Shown here: one piece after another, positions 24,407-28,565 of the stretch
Numbering within the stretch: position 1 is the stretch's first letter
Layout of the letters: each line of letters begins with the position of its first letter
Assembly (NCBI GenBank): GCA_002383415.1
Contig: DFYU01000024.1
Coordinates: 1 to 28,565 of the forward strand
Direction: 5' to 3'
From: Geobacter sp. UBA4074
GTDB lineage: Bacteria > Desulfobacterota > Desulfuromonadia > Geobacterales > Pseudopelobacteraceae
DNA: 28,565 bases
Translations under genes and position numbers: made by a program
Notes under the pieces: generated by a model
What the model was told of the DNA's origin: nothing
Databases searched by the model: none
What the model saw: only the letters and a program-made list of their open reading frames with translations

Positions 24407-25045
24407 ATGTTTCTAACTTTTGAAGGCATAGAGGGTTGTGGCAAGAGCACTCAGGTCCGCTTGCTGGCCCAGACACTGACGGCTGCCGGCCATCAAGTGA
24501 TGCTGACCAGGGAACCGGGGGGCTGCCCGATCGCCGATCAGGTGCGGTCAGTGCTGCTGGATGCCGCCAACCGGGCCATGGTGCCGATGACCGAGCTGTT
24601 ATTGTACGGCGCAGCCAGGGCCCAGCATCTGGCCGAGGTGATCCGCCCTGCCCTCAGTCAGGGCAAGATCGTGCTCTGTGACCGGTTCAGCGATGCCACC
24701 CGTGCTTACCAGGCCTTTGGTCGTGGACTTGATCGTCAACTGATCGAACAGGTCAACCAGTTGGCTTGTCAGGGGCTGGCGCCAGATATGACTCTGCTGC
24801 TGGACTGCCCGATTGAGGTTGGGTTAGCGCGGGCGCGGCAACGGATTGATGCAGCCAGCGGACCACGTGAAGAACGGTTCGAACTGGAGGCATTGACCTT
24901 TCACCAACGGGTACGTGACGGCTATCTGACCCTGTCGCACGAGGAGCCGCAACGCTTTGTGCTGGTGAACGCCAATCAGAATCCCGAACAGGTTGCGGAA
25001 CAGATTGCCGCAGCAGTTCTTCCTCGTCTGAGTGGACAGCTATGA
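24407..25045 (+). CDS. tmk: thymidylate kinase
   Basis: The 212-residue enzyme phosphorylates dTMP to dTDP. The P-loop is GIEGCGKST (7-15), the DRF motif is 93-95 (CDRFSDATRAYQ), and a LID segment follows near 140-160 with the E. coli-like basic-poor layout (IDAASGPREERFE). Length is typical. GAGGA lies upstream, and the sigma70-type promoter sits 30 bases before ATG. Its TGA overlaps the holB ATG in an ATGA, the usual tmk-holB coupling. Confidence 0.97.
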   Translation: MFLTFEGIEGCGKSTQVRLLAQTLTAAGHQVMLTREPGGCPIADQVRSVLLDAANRAMVPMTELLLYGAARAQHLAEVIRPALSQGKIVLCDRFSDATRAYQAFGRGLDRQLIEQVNQLACQGLAPDMTLLLDCPIEVGLARARQRIDAASGPREERFELEALTFHQRVRDGYLTLSHEEPQRFVLVNANQNPEQVAEQIAAAVLPRLSGQL

Positions 25046-26034
25046 TACGCTTTGATGAGCTGCTGGGGCAGGATCGGGTGGTGGACGCTCTGCGCCGTTC
25101 GATAGCTGCCAATCGGGTGGCCCATGCCTACCTGTTTGAGGGCATCCCCGGTTGTGGCCGACGAACCACTGCAGTGGCATTGATTGCTACCCTGTTCTGT
25201 CATCAACCGACGGCGGTCGGGGCCTGTGGCAGCTGTCCCAGCTGCAAAAAACTGGCGGCCGGCAACCATCCTGATCTGCACCTGCTGGAGCCACTGCCGG
25301 ATAAACGGGATATCAGCATTGAACAGGTGCGAGAACTGCAGCAGATGTTGTCTCTGCGGCCGTTTGAGGCCAAGCGTAAGGCCTGTCTGATCGAACCGGC
25401 CGAACGGATGTCCGTTGGGGCCGCCAACTCGCTGCTCAAGACCCTGGAGGAGCCACCGGGCCACGGCCTGCTGATTCTGTTGACTAGTCAGGCCGATCTG
25501 CTGTTGCCGACAGTCCGTTCACGTTGTCAGCACCTCAGGTTTGCGCCGCTTGGCATTGATGATCTGACCAGCTTGTTGGTCCGTCAAGGTATGACGCCGG
25601 ATAGCGCCGCCACGCTGGCGCCGCTGGCTGAAGGCAGCCTGGAGTTAGCCTGCAACCTCAAGGAAGAAGATGCCAGCGCCAGTCGCCAGGTGCTGCTGGA
25701 TGCATTGCGTCAGGTGCGTCATCAACAGGTTGCCACCGTGTTTGACACCAGTGAGCGTCTGGTCGGAGGGCGAAACGAGGCGCTGGAACTAGTTGCCCAG
25801 TTGATCTCCCTGCTGCGGGATATGCTGCTGCTCCGTTCAGCCGCGTCGGATCGGATCGCAAATGTCTCGTTACAGGGGCGTCTGCTTGAAGAGGCCGACC
25901 GTTTCCTTCCTGCTCGTTTGATGGAAGCCCTGGAGTTGGCTATGGAAACGCGACGCGCAATACAGGGCAACGTTAACCCGAAGTTGGCGCTGGATCGTTA
26001 TCTGCTGCGGTATAGTCGTTTGAGAATCACCTGA
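25042..26034 (+). CDS. holB: DNA polymerase III subunit delta prime
   Basis: This 330-residue clamp-loader subunit has AAA+ domain features. The P-loop is degenerate (GIPGCGRRT, 34-42: the usual Lys and Thr/Ser are both Arg), which agrees with delta prime being a non-ATPase rigid subunit. A zinc module is seen as Cys53, Cys62, Cys65 and Cys68. The arginine-finger SRC is 160-162, and LLKTLEEPP (131-139) is the family block. The C-terminal collar domain follows. It overlaps tmk by four bases and is 38 bases from ricT. Confidence 0.93.
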   Translation: MIRFDELLGQDRVVDALRRSIAANRVAHAYLFEGIPGCGRRTTAVALIATLFCHQPTAVGACGSCPSCKKLAAGNHPDLHLLEPLPDKRDISIEQVRELQQMLSLRPFEAKRKACLIEPAERMSVGAANSLLKTLEEPPGHGLLILLTSQADLLLPTVRSRCQHLRFAPLGIDDLTSLLVRQGMTPDSAATLAPLAEGSLELACNLKEEDASASRQVLLDALRQVRHQQVATVFDTSERLVGGRNEALELVAQLISLLRDMLLLRSAASDRIANVSLQGRLLEEADRFLPARLMEALELAMETRRAIQGNVNPKLALDRYLLRYSRLRIT

Positions 26035-26060
26035 CCCATTCAGGGCGGGCTAGAGATAAA

Positions 26061-26065
26061 AGGAG
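26061..26065 (+). promoter_or_regulatory. ribosome binding site that decides the ricT start
   Basis: AGGAG stands one base from a GTG at 26067 but 7 bases from a second in-frame GTG at 26073. The spacing favours the second, giving a protein two residues shorter. Confidence 0.7.
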
Positions 26066-26072
26066 CGTGCAC

Positions 26073-27170
26073 GTGGTACGTGTTGTTGCAATACAATTCA
26101 ACCATGCCGGAAAGATCTATGATTTTAATGCCGGAGAGATGGACCTGAAGTCGGGCGATCGCGTGGTGGTCGATACTGAACGAGGTGCCGGCCTAGGCAT
26201 GGTGGTTGCCGAACCGGTGGAGAAGGACCCTGCCCAGTATGCCCAGCCTTTGGCGATGGTACGCCGTCTGATGACCCCGGAAGACGAACAGACCCAGGCC
26301 CACCATGCCCGTCGCGAACAGGAGGCACGTGAATTCTGCCTGCGCCGTATTAAAGAACGGGGCATGGATATGAAGCTGGTGCGGGTGGAGTACCTGTTCG
26401 ACGGCAGCAAGGCGGTCTTTTACTTTACCGCCGATGGTCGGGTGGATTTTCGCGAACTGGTCAAAGACCTGGCCCATACCTTCCACACCCGAATAGAGAT
26501 GCGTCAGATCGGCGTACGTGACGAGTCAAAGATGGTGGGGGGACTCGGCATCTGCGGACGAGAGCTGTGCTGTGCCTCATTCCTGAGGGATTTTCAGCCG
26601 GTTTCCGTCAAGATGGCCAAAGAGCAGAACCTGGCCCTGAACCCCACCAAGATATCAGGTCAGTGTGGCCGCCTGCTCTGCTGCCTTGATTACGAATACG
26701 AAGCCTACTGCGAGCTGCGCAAGAACTTTCCCAAGTGCGGCAAGCGGGCCTGTACCGTTACCCACTGCGGCACGGTGGAAAAGATGAACCTGCTGACCGG
26801 CGAGCTGACCTTGCGCCAGGGGGATGGCAATCTGGTCAACGTGAAGGTCAACGAACTGGTGGATGAGTCCAGCCTTGCGGCAGCACCCAAGGCTGCAGCA
26901 GCTGAGCGCCCACAGCAGCCCAAAGAGCGCCGTGACCGCGAACAGCAGGCAAAACAGCAGCCACAGAAACAGCGTCAGCCACAACAACAGCAAGCCAAAG
27001 CTGTGCCAACTGCCGCTGAACAGCCGATTGCGCCACCCCAGGCAGAGGCGCCGGCACAAGAACCAGCAGCATCCGACGAACAGAAACCGAAACGAAAAAG
27101 GCCTCGCAACCGGCGCCATGGGCACCGTAAGCAGCACGATAAAAAACCTGATGCACCAACCCAGGAGTAA
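26073..27170 (+). CDS. ricT: PSP1/RicT (YaaT)-family protein with low-complexity tail
   Basis: The 365-residue protein begins at GTG 26073 (see its ribosome site). The PSP1 domain fills about 1-255. It has an unusual cysteine set: Cys161, Cys166 and Cys167 (GICGRELCC), Cys198, Cys203 and Cys204 (GQCGRLLCC), and Cys213, Cys222, Cys227 and Cys232. In B. subtilis, RicT forms an iron-sulfur complex with RicA and RicF that promotes mRNA maturation by RNase Y. No RicA or RicF genes are in this window. Residues about 265-365 are a Gln/Pro/Ala-rich tail ending in a strongly basic stretch, probably disordered and perhaps RNA-binding. The order tmk-holB-ricT-metG supports the name. Confidence 0.88.
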   Translation: MVRVVAIQFNHAGKIYDFNAGEMDLKSGDRVVVDTERGAGLGMVVAEPVEKDPAQYAQPLAMVRRLMTPEDEQTQAHHARREQEAREFCLRRIKERGMDMKLVRVEYLFDGSKAVFYFTADGRVDFRELVKDLAHTFHTRIEMRQIGVRDESKMVGGLGICGRELCCASFLRDFQPVSVKMAKEQNLALNPTKISGQCGRLLCCLDYEYEAYCELRKNFPKCGKRACTVTHCGTVEKMNLLTGELTLRQGDGNLVNVKVNELVDESSLAAAPKAAAAERPQQPKERRDREQQAKQQPQKQRQPQQQQAKAVPTAAEQPIAPPQAEAPAQEPAASDEQKPKRKRPRNRRHGHRKQHDKKPDAPTQE

Positions 27171-27175
27171 GCACC

Positions 27176-28565
27176 ATGAAGCCGACCTTTTACCTTACCA
27201 CCCCGATCTACTATGTGAACGATGTGCCCCACATCGGTCATGCCTACACAACGCTGGCGGCCGATGTGCTGGCTCGCTACAAACGGCTCAAAGGGTATGA
27301 TGTCTTTTTTCTGACCGGCAGTGATGAGCATGGCCAGAAGGTCGAAAAGGCAGCCCAGGCGGCCGGTGAAACGCCGCTTGAACTGGCCGACCGCGTGGTC
27401 AAGCGATTTCAGGCCCTGTGGGAAAAGCTGGGTATCTCCAACAGTGACTTCATCCGCACCACTCAGGAGCGCCACAAGCAAGGTGTCAGCCACATCTTCA
27501 AGCAGCTGATGGATCAGGGCGATATCTATCTGGGTGAGTATGAGGACTGGTACTGCACCCCCTGTGAGACCTTCTGGACCGAGACCCAGGCTGAGGACGG
27601 CAAGTGCCCTGACTGCAACCGGCCGGTGGAGAAACTGAAGGAAGAGTCCTATTTTTTCAAAATGAGCGCCTATGGCGAACGCCTGTTGGCCCACATTGAA
27701 GCCAACCCCGACTTTATCCAACCCCGCACCAAGCGGAACGAGATCATTTCGTTTCTGAAGGAGGGGTTGCGGGACCTCTCGGTATCCCGTACCTCCTTTT
27801 CCTGGGGTATTCCGGTGCCGGGCAACGAGCGGCATGTGATCTACGTCTGGTTTGACGCCTTGACCAACTACATCACCGCCCTGGGCTATCCGGACGCCAG
27901 TGGCAACTTCGGTACATACTGGCCGGTGGATGTCCAGTTGATCGGCAAGGATATCCTGCGTTTTCATGCGGTTTACTGGCCCACCTTCCTGATGGCGGCC
28001 GGCCTGCCGCTGCCCAAGAAGGTTTTTGCCCACGGCTGGTGGACGGTGGAAGGCCAGAAGATGAGCAAATCACTGCAAAACGTGGTGGAACCGAACATGT
28101 TGATCGACAAATACGGCGTGGATGTGGTGCGTTACTTCCTGCTGCGCGAGGTGCCGTTCGGCCTGGATGGGGACTTCTCCCATGCCTCGCTGATCAGTCG
28201 AATCAACTCCGACCTGGCCAACGACATTGGCAATCTGCTGTCCCGTTCCACTGCCATGTTGGTCAAATATTTTGACGGCGCCCTGCCCGCTCCCGGTCAG
28301 TTGACTGAACTTGACCTGGCCTTGAAGTCAAAGGCGGAGACTATGATCACCACCGTGGACGCCTGCATGGATGAACTGGCCTTCAGCAAGGCGCTGCAGG
28401 CCATCTGGGAGGTAATCGGCGCCGGCAACAAATACATCGACGAAACCACCCCCTGGGCTCTGGCAAAGGATCCGGCCAATCAGGAACGTCTGGCTACGGT
28501 TATGTACTGCCTGTTGGAGGTTCAGCGTCTGATCCACAGTCTGGTGGCGCCCTTCATGCCTGAGA
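27176..28565 (+). CDS. metG: methionyl-tRNA synthetase, N-terminal part (runs off the window)
   Basis: This class I synthetase charges tRNA-Met. The HIGH motif is residues 19-22. The zinc-knuckle insertion has two CxxC pairs (CTPC...CPDC, about 124-145). KMSKS lies at 295-299, and the start of the anticodon-binding helical domain follows. AGGAG at 27163-27167 lies 8 bases before the ATG. The reading frame is open to the last base (463 codons). The missing C-terminus may contain the tRNA-binding OB domain found in many bacterial MetRS. It starts 5 bases after the ricT stop. Confidence 0.96.
   Translation, partial: MKPTFYLTTPIYYVNDVPHIGHAYTTLAADVLARYKRLKGYDVFFLTGSDEHGQKVEKAAQAAGETPLELADRVVKRFQALWEKLGISNSDFIRTTQERHKQGVSHIFKQLMDQGDIYLGEYEDWYCTPCETFWTETQAEDGKCPDCNRPVEKLKEESYFFKMSAYGERLLAHIEANPDFIQPRTKRNEIISFLKEGLRDLSVSRTSFSWGIPVPGNERHVIYVWFDALTNYITALGYPDASGNFGTYWPVDVQLIGKDILRFHAVYWPTFLMAAGLPLPKKVFAHGWWTVEGQKMSKSLQNVVEPNMLIDKYGVDVVRYFLLREVPFGLDGDFSHASLISRINSDLANDIGNLLSRSTAMLVKYFDGALPAPGQLTELDLALKSKAETMITTVDACMDELAFSKALQAIWEVIGAGNKYIDETTPWALAKDPANQERLATVMYCLLEVQRLIHSLVAPFMPE

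Noticed and set aside
26975..28033. 352-codon minus-strand frame opposite metG
   Set aside because: Antisense shadow of metG and the ricT tail; metG has all class I synthetase motifs.
1..28565. CRISPR arrays, tRNA/rRNA genes, riboswitches, phage genes
   Set aside because: I looked in gaps on both strands and saw no regularly spaced repeats, cloverleaf-type sequence, conserved riboswitch core or phage structural gene; intergenic gaps are almost all under 140 bases.

Overview
The window is a mostly housekeeping stretch of a bacterial chromosome. Its gene content and order suggest Desulfuromonadia, most likely Geobacteraceae/Trichlorobacter-like. Pointers are the tmk-holB-ricT-metG block, the CheX, GGDEF and stand-alone response-regulator proteins scattered among core genes, a PaaK-type ligase next to proS, and moderately high GC. 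This placement is an inference from protein style and gene order; no search was run.

Layout. The left edge (1-24) resembles the terminal inverted repeat of an IS256-type element. It is followed by a small minus-strand ribbon-helix-helix gene (107-268) that is too short for most gene callers. Then come plus-strand translation genes: infA, a terminator, and efp-epmA-tgt (EF-P, its lysylating enzyme, and queuosine tRNA transglycosylase). A minus-strand pair (lipoprotein and membrane GGDEF-like protein) lies convergent with tgt and divergent from mazG. The 240-bp gap after mazG holds a compact cluster of four DnaA-box-like 9-mers.

From 6281 to 24283 every gene is on the minus strand. In transcription order, from high to low coordinates, they are rnc, a radical SAM protein, an M42 aminopeptidase, guaB-guaA, a secreted transglutaminase-like protein, a CheX-like phosphatase, a YkgJ-type Cys-cluster protein, a formate/nitrite-type channel, ispG, a stand-alone receiver protein, proS, a PaaK-type CoA ligase (then a clear terminator), rmuC, murJ and ogt. 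Many junctions overlap (ATGA, TAATG, 8-bp and 22-bp overlaps), which points to translational coupling. Back-to-back sigma70-type promoters at 24303-24377 drive rnc leftward and tmk rightward. The plus-strand block tmk-holB-ricT-metG runs off the right edge, with metG incomplete.

Functionally the window covers translation (IF-1, EF-P and its modification, Tgt, ProRS, MetRS), nucleotide metabolism (GuaA, GuaB, Tmk, MazG), envelope and isoprenoid synthesis (MurJ, IspG), DNA and RNA maintenance (RmuC, Ogt, RNase III, delta prime) and signalling (GGDEF, receiver, CheX). I did not find a clearly new multi-gene system. The items most worth a second look are the DnaA-box cluster, the small ribbon-helix-helix gene with an inverted repeat in its promoter beside a possible IS end, and the inverted repeat overlapping the guaB promoter.
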